From assembly GCA_964599635.1 (NCBI GenBank), contig CAZRGM010000039.1, positions 193,424 through 257,423 on the forward strand: a stretch of DNA of 64,000 nucleotides, given 5' to 3'. Both the position numbers and the translations under genes were made by a program. The stretch's first letter is position 1; each line of letters starts with the position of its first letter. The notes beneath the pieces are model-generated. The model was not told the origin of the DNA and did not search any database. It saw nothing but the letters and a program-made list of their open reading frames with translations. This document shows, in pieces, positions 32,577 through 42,046 of this stretch. Source of the DNA: WJMT01 sp964599635. Its GTDB lineage: Bacteria > Acidobacteriota > Aminicenantia > Aminicenantales > Aminicenantaceae.

Positions 32577-34115
32577 ATGAATAAGAGAAAATTAATTTTC
32601 ATGTTTTCAGTCTTTTGTCTATTGTTTTTGCTTCCCTCTTATACAAATGGTAACTGCTTCACAATTCTAGTGGGAAAAGATGGTTCTGCTGATGGAGCTG
32701 TTCTTTTTGGACATAATGAACAGAACGGGGGGCGTAGAATTGTCAACTACCGATATATCCCCAGAATGAGATATCAGCCTGGAGCTGAAGTGATTCTCAG
32801 AAATGGGGGAAAATTGCCCCAAGTTGAGGAGACCTGGGCTATGTTATGGCTTCAGAATCCTGGAGTTCAGTTCGGTGATTCTTATTTTAATGAATGGGGG
32901 GTCGTGGTGTCTTCAGATGGTTGCTCCACCAGAGAAGATTCTAATAAAGAACTCATAAACAGAGGACAAATAACAGACGGAGGAATTGGCTACATGCTCA
33001 GGCGTTTGGTGGCTCAAAGGGCTAAAACTGCAAGAGAAGGAGTGAAGCTCGCAGGGGACCTGCTTAATCAATTTGGTTATACTTCTTCCGGACGTTCTCT
33101 CATCATTGCAGATCCCAATGAAGCCTGGGTTTTAGCTATAGCAAGAGGAAAACATTGGATCGCTCAGAAGTGTCCAGATGATGAAGTGGTTCTTCTTCCT
33201 AATATTCATATTATTGGGGCCGAGGCAGATATCAATGACACTGAAAATGTTTTGGCTTCACCCGGATTAGTGGAATATGCGGTTGAGAAGGGATGGTATG
33301 ATCCTTCATCAGGAAAGCCTTTCAGCTTTAAAGAGGCTTTTTCATCGCCTCCCTATGAGAAAAGCTTCATGGGTAAGTATGGAGTTGACCCAAGACAATG
33401 GTACGCTCAGTGTATGGTTAAAGGGGAGGCCATAGATTTGAATGAAGTGAATGATCTTCCCTTTTCTGTAAAACCTAAGAACCTGATGACTGTTCAAAGC
33501 GTGGCAGATGTCTTGAGAAGTCATTTAGAAGGGACACCATTTGACACCACAGATCATTATCAACAGGGTTCCCCTCATAAGATAAAATCTGAAGCCGCTA
33601 GGATTTGCGGTTCGACCACTCAGGAAGGAGCCGTCTATCAATTGAGAAACTGGATGCCTCCGGAGATCGGATGTGTGGTTTGGCGGTCTCTTGCTGCACC
33701 TTGTTCCAGTGTTTTGACTCCATGGTATCTGAGTATGGATGAAATGCCTAACCATTATTATAAACCGAGTGACCTTGAGGAAGAGCTTGATTTAAACAAG
33801 CATTTTAATTATCCCGAACAAAGATTAGAGTTTGATCCGAATTTTGCTTTTGATGTGTTCAATGAGCTCGAAAATTTGGTAGATATTGATTATAAAAATG
33901 GGATCAAAATTGTCCGTTCTGAATGGGATTCGTTTGAGGAGCAGCAGTTTGCTGTGCAGCCTTTATTAGAAGAGACTGCCTTGAAAATCTATGAGAAAGA
34001 TAAAAACTTGGCTAAGGATTTTCTCACCGATTATTCTTTATCAAGAGCCACTCTCGCCCTTAATAAAGCCAAACAGCTGGTCAATAAGTTGAAGATGATT
34101 TATTGGAAAAATTAA
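32577..34115 (+). CDS. Secreted C69-family dipeptidase (Ntn-hydrolase), copy 2
   Basis: About 512 residues from the preferred start. The signal peptide (RKLIFMFSVFCLLFLLPSYTNG) ends just before NCFTILVGKDGSADGAVLFG; C27 is the likely nucleophile exposed after maturation, which is unusual because the signal-peptide cut could expose the active site directly. It retains the RRLVAQRAKTAREGVKLAGDL helix and DPNEAWVLAIARGKHW strands of the family. The upstream in-frame ATG 32481 would place the signal peptide internally and overlap repeat copy B, so it is rejected. It is a paralogue of 14187-15944 with low overall identity. Confidence 0.88.
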   Translation: MNKRKLIFMFSVFCLLFLLPSYTNGNCFTILVGKDGSADGAVLFGHNEQNGGRRIVNYRYIPRMRYQPGAEVILRNGGKLPQVEETWAMLWLQNPGVQFGDSYFNEWGVVVSSDGCSTREDSNKELINRGQITDGGIGYMLRRLVAQRAKTAREGVKLAGDLLNQFGYTSSGRSLIIADPNEAWVLAIARGKHWIAQKCPDDEVVLLPNIHIIGAEADINDTENVLASPGLVEYAVEKGWYDPSSGKPFSFKEAFSSPPYEKSFMGKYGVDPRQWYAQCMVKGEAIDLNEVNDLPFSVKPKNLMTVQSVADVLRSHLEGTPFDTTDHYQQGSPHKIKSEAARICGSTTQEGAVYQLRNWMPPEIGCVVWRSLAAPCSSVLTPWYLSMDEMPNHYYKPSDLEEELDLNKHFNYPEQRLEFDPNFAFDVFNELENLVDIDYKNGIKIVRSEWDSFEEQQFAVQPLLEETALKIYEKDKNLAKDFLTDYSLSRATLALNKAKQLVNKLKMIYWKN

Positions 34116-34280
34116 TCTGCTTTAAAAATTCTGAGCAGATCAGAGTGGATCAATAAAGAGATAAATCATAGAAATTTTTCCCATTTTTTGATATGTTATA
34201 ATTTTATGGATTTATATAGTTTGTATTTTTATATGCTTCCAAAAAGTGATTAAATTTACCTTTTCATCCAAGGAGGAAAA

Positions 34281-35369
34281 ATGAATATGAAAAAGATGTT
34301 CGTCCCAGTTTTAGTGCTGGGAATTATTATGGTATTAATCCAGACTATTCCTTCAATAGCTTACAAAAAACAAGATGAGACCGAACCTATATACATACCC
34401 AAGCAGGTCAAGGCTGAATTAGAAAAAGGAATTGAAAACCGCAGACCTCGTCTGGACATTCCCTTTGAAATATTTGAGAATCTTTATCTCCCTGCCCGTC
34501 AGAACTTGCACAGCATTTTTCTTTTCAGAGCCCAAAATTCAGATCTTGGTTTTGTTCCTTTTTCTCAAGCTTCAGAGGCAGGATCAGAAAAAAAAGAGGA
34601 AAGCCAGGAAACCGTTGAGGAATCCAATCTTCTTCTAGCAGATCTAAACGCTTTTTTATGGTTTCATCAATTGAATGGAGACCAGAACAAAGAAGTTTAT
34701 GTTCCGGTTAAGATTCAAGTAGAGAAAGATGATTATGACCCTGAAGAGGAATTTATGTATTCGGTTGGATATCCCCTTCCTCCAGGAAAATATCTGCTAG
34801 CCATGGCTGTTACATCCAAAGACCTTCAGAAGATAGGCACTCAATACTTTGAATTCGAACTTCCTGCACCGGAGAGTTTTACGGATAATCTAGGGACCTC
34901 CCCTGTTTTTTTTGTTCGTGAAATTGAGAAGATGGATTCGGCAGAGACCATAACTAAAATCCATAAAGAGTTTTTCACTTATTCTGTTTTGAAAATAAAG
35001 CCAGTTCTCCAGAATGTATTCACTCAAGGGGATTCCCTGGATGTGTTTTTCTATATATTCGGAGCTCAGCCCAACCCTGAAACGAATAAATACAACTTGA
35101 ATGCTTATTATGAACTGATTCAAGACGGGGAAGTCATCGTCCGCTATGCCGAAGGGTCCTATGAGGCACCTATCATTTCTCAGCCGCTGCGCCTCCAAAA
35201 AACCGTTTTGATCCAGAAAAAAAAAGGTGACGAAGTTATTGAGGAGAAAAAAGAGACAAAAGATATAGAACCCGGCGATTACACCTTTGTGATTTATCTT
35301 AAAGACAATATATCCGGGAAAAAATTAGAAAAGAAAGTCGATATAAGTGTCGAAGATTCTAAAAAATAA
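34281..35369 (+). CDS. Exported hypothetical protein with repeated beta-sandwich-like segments
   Basis: A 362-residue protein with a signal peptide (about 4-26: KKMFVPVLVLGIIMVLIQTI). The body has two similar beta-rich sections: GDQNKEVYVPVKIQVEKDDY with YSVGYPLPPGKYLLAMAV, and GDSLDVFFYIFGAQPNP with EPGDYTFVIYLKDNISGKK. These resemble extracellular adhesion or GWxTD-associated C-terminal domains. No catalytic motif is seen. It has AGGAGG upstream and a 119-nt gap before the arginine decarboxylase. Function unknown; an envelope location is likely. Confidence 0.75.
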   Translation: MNMKKMFVPVLVLGIIMVLIQTIPSIAYKKQDETEPIYIPKQVKAELEKGIENRRPRLDIPFEIFENLYLPARQNLHSIFLFRAQNSDLGFVPFSQASEAGSEKKEESQETVEESNLLLADLNAFLWFHQLNGDQNKEVYVPVKIQVEKDDYDPEEEFMYSVGYPLPPGKYLLAMAVTSKDLQKIGTQYFEFELPAPESFTDNLGTSPVFFVREIEKMDSAETITKIHKEFFTYSVLKIKPVLQNVFTQGDSLDVFFYIFGAQPNPETNKYNLNAYYELIQDGEVIVRYAEGSYEAPIISQPLRLQKTVLIQKKKGDEVIEEKKETKDIEPGDYTFVIYLKDNISGKKLEKKVDISVEDSKK

Positions 35370-35488
35370 AGTCCAATCATCTTCTAATTGCTTCTGATAA
35401 TTAAAGTTGTTGTTTAATTCATTTAAGTGATACCATTAGAAAAAATAGAAGTTAATAATATTTCATAGAAGGAGATTGATGAAATAGA

Positions 35489-36043
35489 ATGATTATTCCA
35501 ACAAAAATGTTTTTTACAAAGGGGCTAGGAGTGCACAGAGAACAGCTTCAGTCATTTGAATATGCCTTAAGAGAAGCGGCTATAGAGAAGTTCAATATTG
35601 TCCTTGTATCAAGTATTTTTCCTCCTAAATGCAAGTTAGTCTCAAGGAAAGAGGGTTTGAAAGATCTTAAACCAGGACAAATTGTTCATTGTGTAATGGC
35701 AACAAACTCTACTCGGGAACCTGATAGAGTTGTTACCGCTTCTGTAGGCCTAGCTCTCCCAACAGATGAAAAAACTTATGGATATATCTCAGAGCATCAT
35801 TCATTTGGGGAAAGCGCCAAAAAAGCAGGGGATTATGCTGAAGATCTGGCTGCTTCTATGTTAGCAAGCACATTTGGAATAAAATTTAATGTAGATGAAG
35901 CATGGAATGAGAAAAAGCAGGTTTTTAAGATGAGCGGAAAGATTGTTAAAACAAGAAATACCACAAAATCTGCAAAGGGAGATAAAAACGGGAATTGGAC
36001 TACTGTGATTGCAGCCGCTGTTTTTATAAGTGAAGATATCTAA
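35489..36043 (+). CDS. pdaD: Pyruvoyl-dependent arginine decarboxylase
   Basis: A 184-residue proenzyme of the archaeal-type pyruvoyl arginine decarboxylase family. Self-cleavage at the Ser-Ser in VLVSSIFPP (S41/S42) would give a beta chain of about 41 residues and an alpha chain with an N-terminal pyruvoyl group. Other family segments are GLGVHREQLQSFEYALREA and HHSFGESAKKAGDYAEDLA. It converts arginine to agmatine. The downstream agmatinase supports this activity. It is followed at once by repeat copy C and then the deoxyhypusine-synthase-like gene. Confidence 0.9.
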   Translation: MIIPTKMFFTKGLGVHREQLQSFEYALREAAIEKFNIVLVSSIFPPKCKLVSRKEGLKDLKPGQIVHCVMATNSTREPDRVVTASVGLALPTDEKTYGYISEHHSFGESAKKAGDYAEDLAASMLASTFGIKFNVDEAWNEKKQVFKMSGKIVKTRNTTKSAKGDKNGNWTTVIAAAVFISEDI

Positions 36044-36045
36044 AC

Positions 36046-36120
36046 TGACCGATTCATAAAAAAATGGCGATGTTTTCATGATTAATTTATTTTCAGCGAT
36101 CGGCTTGTGAATAATCCAGG
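36046..36120 (+). repeat. Intergenic repeat family, copy C (longest)
   Basis: CTGACCGATTCATAAAAAAATGGCGA, 23 nt, CAGCGATCGG, then CTTGTGAATAATCCAGG. It begins 2 nt after the stop of the arginine decarboxylase. The remaining gap to 36253 has no further recognisable feature apart from the next gene's start region. Confidence 0.7.
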
Positions 36121-36253
36121 ATAAATTTGAGTTTTGTAGAAAAGTTGATAGGCATAACAAAACGAATAGAAGAGGAGAAGTTTAAAAGTTATTTTTTGTA
36201 TCTATCCTGATTCGAAAATAGTCAGAAAATCTTGAAGTATAAAGGATAGAGTC

Positions 36254-37297
36254 ATGAGAAAACATGAGAATTTTTCTGATGGATTTGATAAAGGCTTAGA
36301 ACCTCTGAAACCTTTAGATATTGGGACATGCGGGAGTGCTCTTGAATTAATCAGACAGATGAAAGACACAGCCTTTGGAGGGAGAGCTTTAGGGGAAGCT
36401 CATGAAGTTCTTTATAGAATGATTACAGATCCGGATTGTTTTGTGGTAGGCACTTTTTCAGGGGCAATGACCATCGCAAAAATGGGATTATTGGTTTGTG
36501 AAATGATAGATAGGAAGATGCTGGATGCCGTTGTTTCCACAGGGGCTCTGATGGCCCATGGATTTGTGGAATCAGTGGGGTATACTCATTTCAAATGCGA
36601 TCCTACTGTCGATGATTGGGATTATTACAAGTCAGGATTTAATAGAGTCTATGATACCATTGAATTAGAAAAAAACCTGGATGATATAGAAAAAATAATA
36701 AGAGAGGTCTTAAAATCTTGGAATGCCAAAAGTCCTTTATCGAGTCAAAAATTTTGCAAAGAGTTGGGAAGATATCTTTTAAAGACGACTAAAGGAAGGG
36801 GCATATTGAAATCTGCAGCGATGAAGAATGTTCCGGTTTACATACCCGCATTCACTGATTCTGAGCTTGGGATTGATGTGGGAGTTTTTCGAAGAAGGCA
36901 GAAATCAAATCAGGAGCCTGTGATTACTTTTGATCCCTTCCTGGACATGGATGATTACACAGAAAGGGTCTTGAAAAGCAAAAAAATAGGTATTTTCACG
37001 ATTGGCGGTGGGGTGCCTAGAAATTGGGCTCAACAGGTTGCGCCTTATATAGATATTATTTCCCATAAATTAGGAAAGAGACTGCCTCAAAAGAGATTCA
37101 AATACGGAGTCAGAATATGTCCGGAGCCAGTACATTGGGGAGGCCTCAGTGGTTGTACTTACAAAGAAGGGGTGTCATGGGGGAAATTTATTCCAAAAAG
37201 GAAAGGGGGAATGTGGGCCGAAGTTATTGCTGATGCCACTATAGCATGGCCTTTACTCTTAAGATCAATCATTGAAAGATTAGACTCTGATAGATGA
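36254..37297 (+). CDS. Deoxyhypusine-synthase-family protein (bacterial; probable polyamine aminobutyltransferase)
   Basis: A 347-residue DHS-fold protein with the NAD-binding GTFSGAMTIAKMGLLVCEMI and DAVVSTGALMAHGF blocks and the catalytic lysine K311 in EGVSWGK. Eukaryotic and archaeal DHS transfer an aminobutyl group from spermidine to eIF5A/aIF5A. Bacteria lack that target, and bacterial relatives are thought to make homospermidine or related polyamines. Its stop overlaps the agmatinase start by 4 nt, and arginine decarboxylase lies upstream, so substrates such as putrescine would be supplied locally. No spermidine synthase or AdoMet decarboxylase is in the window. Confidence 0.85.
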   Translation: MRKHENFSDGFDKGLEPLKPLDIGTCGSALELIRQMKDTAFGGRALGEAHEVLYRMITDPDCFVVGTFSGAMTIAKMGLLVCEMIDRKMLDAVVSTGALMAHGFVESVGYTHFKCDPTVDDWDYYKSGFNRVYDTIELEKNLDDIEKIIREVLKSWNAKSPLSSQKFCKELGRYLLKTTKGRGILKSAAMKNVPVYIPAFTDSELGIDVGVFRRRQKSNQEPVITFDPFLDMDDYTERVLKSKKIGIFTIGGGVPRNWAQQVAPYIDIISHKLGKRLPQKRFKYGVRICPEPVHWGGLSGCTYKEGVSWGKFIPKRKGGMWAEVIADATIAWPLLLRSIIERLDSDR

Positions 37298-38142
37298 TTA
37301 AACAGTTCGGAGGTTTAGCCAAAAAAGAGTTTTCCAATTACAGGAATTCAGAAATCGTGATTTTGCCTGTCCCTTATGATGGGACGAGCTCCTGGATAAG
37401 AGGTTCTTCTCAAGGGCCGACCGCCATTATTGAAGCTTCTGAATATTTAGAACTTTATGATATTGAAACGAAAGGCTGTGTCTATAAAAAAGGAATTCAC
37501 ACATTACCTCATTTGAATGTAAGGAATAGAGATAAACCTGAATTTGTGATTGATAAAGTTGAATGTGAAGCCAAAAAACATTTGGATAAATTAATCGTTA
37601 TGCTGGGGGGAGAACATTCCATAACTACAGGGCTCGTCAGAGCTCTAAGAAGGAGATATCCTAAATTTTCTGTTTTACAGCTGGATGCCCATACGGATTC
37701 AAGAGAAAGTTATCAGGGAAGCCTCTACAGCCATGCTTCAGTGATGGCAAGAGTGAGGGAAATTTGCCCTCTTGTCCAGGTAGGGATAAGGAGTGTGGCG
37801 GAAGAAGAAATCCATTTGGTTGATTGGGGGCAAATATTTCTAGCAAAAGATATTCATGATCATGATAAATGGATGGAAGATGCTGTAAAAAGGATTGACG
37901 GAAGAGTCTATATAACCATTGATGTGGATGTTTTTGAAACATCCCTTATGCCGAGCACAGGTACTCCAGAACCGGGGGGATTGGGATGGTATAGAGTCTT
38001 GAAATTTTTAAAGAATGTTGCAAAAAATAGAAAAGTAATTGGATTTGATGTGGTGGAGCTGTGTCCAAATCAAAAAAACAAATCGCCTGATTTTCTGGCG
38101 GCCAAATTAATCTATAAACTTTTAAGTTATATATATTATTAG
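37294..38142 (+). CDS. speB: Agmatinase (ureohydrolase family)
   Basis: A 282-residue arginase-fold enzyme. Metal ligands are in place: H108 (GGEHS), D131, H133, D135 (DAHTD), and D210, D212 (TIDVDVFE), the binuclear Mn centre. SRESYQGSLYSHASVMARV is the agmatinase substrate loop. It hydrolyses agmatine to putrescine and urea. The start ATG overlaps the previous stop (ATGA), so translation is coupled to the DHS-like gene. This completes arginine to agmatine to putrescine in one unit. Confidence 0.9.
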   Translation: MIKQFGGLAKKEFSNYRNSEIVILPVPYDGTSSWIRGSSQGPTAIIEASEYLELYDIETKGCVYKKGIHTLPHLNVRNRDKPEFVIDKVECEAKKHLDKLIVMLGGEHSITTGLVRALRRRYPKFSVLQLDAHTDSRESYQGSLYSHASVMARVREICPLVQVGIRSVAEEEIHLVDWGQIFLAKDIHDHDKWMEDAVKRIDGRVYITIDVDVFETSLMPSTGTPEPGGLGWYRVLKFLKNVAKNRKVIGFDVVELCPNQKNKSPDFLAAKLIYKLLSYIYY

Positions 38143-38172
38143 GGAGAAAAACATTTCTTTAGGAGGAATTGA

Positions 38173-41100
38173 ATGGTTGATTATAGTCAAAAAGTCATAA
38201 GAAAAAGATATGTCTTGGTTACTTATTTAGGGGTAATCCTAGTTCTTTTTATGATTTCACAGGGTTTTACTCAGGTGATTAGTTCTGATATATATAGAGT
38301 CCTTCGCTACCGAACAATCGGGCCTCCGGGAAACCGAACATCCGCTGTGGTCGGCGTCCCTGGAGATTTCCTTGTTTGTTACATTGGAGCTTCCTCTGGA
38401 GGAATATGGAAGTCCACAGACGGCGGGGAGCATTGGGTTCCCATATTTGATGATCAACCAGCCCAATCTATAGGAGCGATATCTGTCGCGCTATCTGATC
38501 CCAATGTTCTCTGGGCAGGGACTGGAGAAGCTTTTGTCCGAAGCAATATTTCCATAGGAAACGGCGTTTATAGATCAACTGATGCTGGGGATACCTGGGA
38601 ACACATGGGTCTTGATAAAACAGGAAGAATCGGAAGAGTAGTTATAGATCCTAGAGATCCTGATATCGTTTTTGTGGCAGCTATGGGACATTGTTATGGA
38701 CCGCAAAAAGAAAGAGGCGTGTTTCGAACCCAAGATGGAGGGAAAACATGGAAACAGGTCCTTTTTGTTGATGAGAACACAGGATGTTTTGAAATAGCCA
38801 TGGATCCAAATAATCCCAGAATATTATTTGCGGGGATGTGGCCTCTTATCATTAGGACCTATGGCAGAGAAAGCGGAGGACCCAATGGAGGCATCTGGAA
38901 ATCAACAGATGGAGGTGATACTTGGAAGAGACTCACAGGGCACGGGCTTCCAGAACCTCCCATAGGCAAAGTAGGTATAGCCATAGCGCCCAGTAACTCA
39001 GAAGTCGTCTATGCCTTAATAGAAACAGGACATCCCAACAGGGGAGTACTGTGGAGATCGAATGATGGAGGTAAGAATTGGAAAATCGCTAGCTACAACA
39101 GAATCTTGAATGAAAGACCGCATTATGCCTCCAGAGTCATGGTTAATCCGGCAGATGAGAATGAAGTTTATTTTGCAGCCAACAGTCAGAGCCGGACTTT
39201 AGATGGGGGATACACCTCAGAAACAGTCCCATGGGGCGGAGATTGTCACGACATGTGGGCAGATCCTAAAAATCCTGATCGACTGATGATCAGTAATGAC
39301 GGCGGTGCGATGATCACTCTAAACAGAGGAAAATCCTGGAAGTGGGTCACTCTTCCTATTGCTCAGATGTACCATGTGGCTGTCGATAACCAGGTTCCTT
39401 ATTATGTTTACGGAGGCCGTCAGGATGGAAGCGCCTATAAAGGGCCCAGCACAGGGTCTTTCAGCAGATGGGGAAGCTATAATTCTCTCTGGGAAGAAAC
39501 AGCCGGAGGAGAGTGTGGGTTTGTGATCCCGGATCCGGTCAATCCTGATATTGTATGGGGAGGAAGTTATAACGCTGACCTTCAGAGAGCTAACTATAAG
39601 ACAGGTCACATCAACACAGTTCATGTCTGGCCTGAGTCCATTTATGGTTCTCATGCAGCGGTGGTGAAGTATCGTTTTAACTGGACTTTTCCCATTCACA
39701 TATCTCCTCACGATCACAATAAAGTCTATGTGGGAAGTCAATATGTGCATATGACAAAAACTGGTGGAAGAAGCTGGGAATTGATAAGTCCTGACCTTAC
39801 CACAAATGATCCAACCAAAATGGGGCCATCAGGAGGACTCACAAGGGATAATTTGGCTGTGGAATACGGATGTTGTGTGTTTGCCATTGCTGAGTCACCT
39901 GTTGAGGAAGGATGTATTTGGGTTGGAAGCAATGACGGATTGGTGCATGTGACCCGAGATAATGGAGAATCCTGGACAAATGTAACAAAAAATATCCCTG
40001 ATTTGCCAGAATGGGGGACTGTGAGCAATATTGAGCCTTCTAAGTATGATTCGGGATCAGCATACATTACAATTGATTTTCACCAGATGAACAATCGGGA
40101 CCCTTTTGTTTATAAAACAGAGGATTATGGAAAAACTTGGAAATCTATAAGCTCTGATATCCCAAGGAGTGTTTTCAGTTATGCCCACTGGATTCATGAG
40201 GATCCTGTAAGAAAAGGGATGCTTTATCTAGGAACTGAAAATTCAATATATATTTCCTTTAACGATGGTCAAAGTTGGCTTTCTCTTCAGAACAATTTGC
40301 CTCAGGTTCCTGTTCATCACATGGTGGTTCAGAAGGATTTTAATGATCTGGTCGTGGCTACATACGGCAGAGGGTTCTGGATCATGGATGATATATCTCC
40401 TCTGCAGCAGTTGGATGAAGAAGTTTTAAAGGAAAATATTTATCTTTTTAATCCAAAAGATGTTTACAGGATTCACAGCCGGGCTGGAGGCCTAAGGGTT
40501 TTTCCGCGAGCTTATATAGATTATTACATTAAAGAAAATAAGGCACAAAGAGTGAAAGTTGAAATATGGGATGAGGAAGGTCATTTAGTTAACACCCTCA
40601 ATGGAACCAATCATGCAGGAATAAATCGAGTGATATGGAACCTGAGCCATTATCCTGCAAGGAGTGCTAAGCTGAGGACAAAGCCCCCTGGAAATCCTCA
40701 TGTGGTGGAAGAAAAAAGATTTCTTGAAAGCTGGGAAAAAGAAGGATGGTATCCCATATTAAGCTGGGGCACTGGAGGGGGATTCAGAGGATTCCTGGCA
40801 GCTCCTGGAAAATATACAGTCAAGGTGATCACAGATGGAGAAGAGCTATCTAGAGAATTGACGATTATTAAAGATCCAAACTCGGAAGGAACGGTTGATG
40901 GAATCAAAGAACAGGTTAAAATGCAGAAAGAAATCCGGAATGATCTTAATGAAGTCACAGAAATGATCAACAAGATTGAATGGATGCGAAGACAGCTTTA
41001 TGATCTAAAAGATGTCATAATGCAGGAGAACCGGAAAGAGACTGCATCAGAAGCCATGAAGTTTGATCAGAAGCTTCGTCAAATTGAAGATGAGCTTTTC

Positions 41101-41370
41101 CAGCCAATTTTAGCAGAAGGAGACTCAAAGTCGTTCAGATATCCTAATAAGTTATACTGTAAACTTTCTGTTTTAGCAGGAGATTTGGCAGGGAGTGTTG
41201 ATTTTGCCCCAAACAAACAGCAGCAAGAAGTTTATTTAGTTTTAAGAACAAGACTTGAAGCACAGAGAAGATTGTTTCAAAAAATGTTGGGTGATGATTT
41301 ACCGCTGTTTAATTCGTATCTGGAAGAGAAAGGTCTCGCAGGAATCATATGTCCAAAGCCAAATAAATAA
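38173..41370 (+). CDS. Exported BNR/Vps10-like beta-propeller protein with ten Asp-box repeats
   Basis: A 1065-residue protein with an N-terminal export or anchor helix (YVLVTYLGVILVLFMIS). Residues about 40-740 hold at least ten Asp-box motifs of the form S-x-D-x-G-x-x-W (e.g. STDGGEHW, STDAGDTW, TQDGGKTW, STDGGDTW, SNDGGKNW, TRDNGESW, TEDYGKTW, FNDGQSW), indicating one or two propellers as in sortilin/Vps10 and sialidases. A FlgD/Fn3-like section (about 790-900) and a coiled-coil-rich tail (about 915-1000) follow. No sialidase catalytic set is evident. Such proteins are abundant in Aminicenantes-like genomes; activity unknown. Confidence 0.88.
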   Translation: MVDYSQKVIRKRYVLVTYLGVILVLFMISQGFTQVISSDIYRVLRYRTIGPPGNRTSAVVGVPGDFLVCYIGASSGGIWKSTDGGEHWVPIFDDQPAQSIGAISVALSDPNVLWAGTGEAFVRSNISIGNGVYRSTDAGDTWEHMGLDKTGRIGRVVIDPRDPDIVFVAAMGHCYGPQKERGVFRTQDGGKTWKQVLFVDENTGCFEIAMDPNNPRILFAGMWPLIIRTYGRESGGPNGGIWKSTDGGDTWKRLTGHGLPEPPIGKVGIAIAPSNSEVVYALIETGHPNRGVLWRSNDGGKNWKIASYNRILNERPHYASRVMVNPADENEVYFAANSQSRTLDGGYTSETVPWGGDCHDMWADPKNPDRLMISNDGGAMITLNRGKSWKWVTLPIAQMYHVAVDNQVPYYVYGGRQDGSAYKGPSTGSFSRWGSYNSLWEETAGGECGFVIPDPVNPDIVWGGSYNADLQRANYKTGHINTVHVWPESIYGSHAAVVKYRFNWTFPIHISPHDHNKVYVGSQYVHMTKTGGRSWELISPDLTTNDPTKMGPSGGLTRDNLAVEYGCCVFAIAESPVEEGCIWVGSNDGLVHVTRDNGESWTNVTKNIPDLPEWGTVSNIEPSKYDSGSAYITIDFHQMNNRDPFVYKTEDYGKTWKSISSDIPRSVFSYAHWIHEDPVRKGMLYLGTENSIYISFNDGQSWLSLQNNLPQVPVHHMVVQKDFNDLVVATYGRGFWIMDDISPLQQLDEEVLKENIYLFNPKDVYRIHSRAGGLRVFPRAYIDYYIKENKAQRVKVEIWDEEGHLVNTLNGTNHAGINRVIWNLSHYPARSAKLRTKPPGNPHVVEEKRFLESWEKEGWYPILSWGTGGGFRGFLAAPGKYTVKVITDGEELSRELTIIKDPNSEGTVDGIKEQVKMQKEIRNDLNEVTEMINKIEWMRRQLYDLKDVIMQENRKETASEAMKFDQKLRQIEDELFQPILAEGDSKSFRYPNKLYCKLSVLAGDLAGSVDFAPNKQQQEVYLVLRTRLEAQRRLFQKMLGDDLPLFNSYLEEKGLAGIICPKPNK

Positions 41371-41384
41371 ATTTTGATCTTTAA

Positions 41385-41424
41385 CCGCCCAGCTTTTTAG
41401 TCATTCACCTGGCCGGCTTTTTTC
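41385..41424 (+). terminator. Probable terminator after the BNR protein
   Basis: CCGCCCAG (41385-41392) pairs with CTGGCCGG (41409-41416) with one mismatch, 16-nt loop, then CTTTTTTCC. It lies 15 nt after the stop. Confidence 0.55.
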
Positions 41425-41505
41425 CATTTTATCATTTTATAAACGACTAAATAGTTAAGAATGCTTTGGAAATAATTAATGATAAAAATAACAAGAGATA
41501 ACCAC

Positions 41506-41534
41506 TTGACTTTATACTCTAAAAAGTATATTTT
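41506..41534 (+). promoter_or_regulatory. Candidate promoter of the PilZ gene
   Basis: TTGACT (41506-41511), 17-nt spacer, TATTTT (41529-41534), ending 49 nt before the ATG. A TATATT overlaps it at 15-nt spacing. Confidence 0.4.
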
Positions 41535-41583
41535 AAAAAAAAATCCGCAACATATAGTATGGATTTCTAAATATAAGAGTTAA

Positions 41584-41937
41584 ATGATCGAACAAGAAAG
41601 ACGGAAATATTTTCGTTTTGGTTGCAGTTGTTTTGGAGAGGCGAGGTATCATAATAATTCAGTCGAGAAAATATCCATTAAGAATATTTCCTATGAAGGG
41701 ATGAAAATAATCACAAGCAACAGAGAATTGGCTGTGGGAGAAAATATAGAAGTTAGAGTTGATCTTCCTGGGGAGAAAGTTTTCCCCCTTGTCTCAGGAA
41801 GGATAAAGTGGATCAACGCAGAAGAAGTAAGTACTGAATTGGGTCTGCAGTTTGACTCTATGGACAAAGTTAAGAGAAGAGAACTTATCGATTATGGATT
41901 TTCTGTTTGGCGGGATCGCATGCAGTATAAACATTGA
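41584..41937 (+). CDS. PilZ-domain protein (c-di-GMP receptor-like)
   Basis: A 117-residue single-domain protein. It has the N-terminal RRKYFRF (RxxxR-type) and the downstream NISYEGMKI (N/DxSxxG) that together bind c-di-GMP in PilZ domains. It probably transmits second-messenger level to a protein partner, for example in motility or surface control; no diguanylate cyclase is near. It has its own candidate promoter and is isolated from the flanking genes. Confidence 0.85.
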   Translation: MIEQERRKYFRFGCSCFGEARYHNNSVEKISIKNISYEGMKIITSNRELAVGENIEVRVDLPGEKVFPLVSGRIKWINAEEVSTELGLQFDSMDKVKRRELIDYGFSVWRDRMQYKH

Positions 41938-42046
41938 TTCCCTCATTTTTTAACAATATCCTGATTTTCCACAAATAATATTTTTATTTTATGATATAAT
42001 CATGAAATAAATTTAGCAGAAATGTCACCAAATCAAAAGGGAAAAA

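Noticed and set aside
34112..34141. ATCTGCT/AGCAGAT hairpin as a terminator
   Set aside because: No T-run follows, and the stem is only 7 bp with weak composition.
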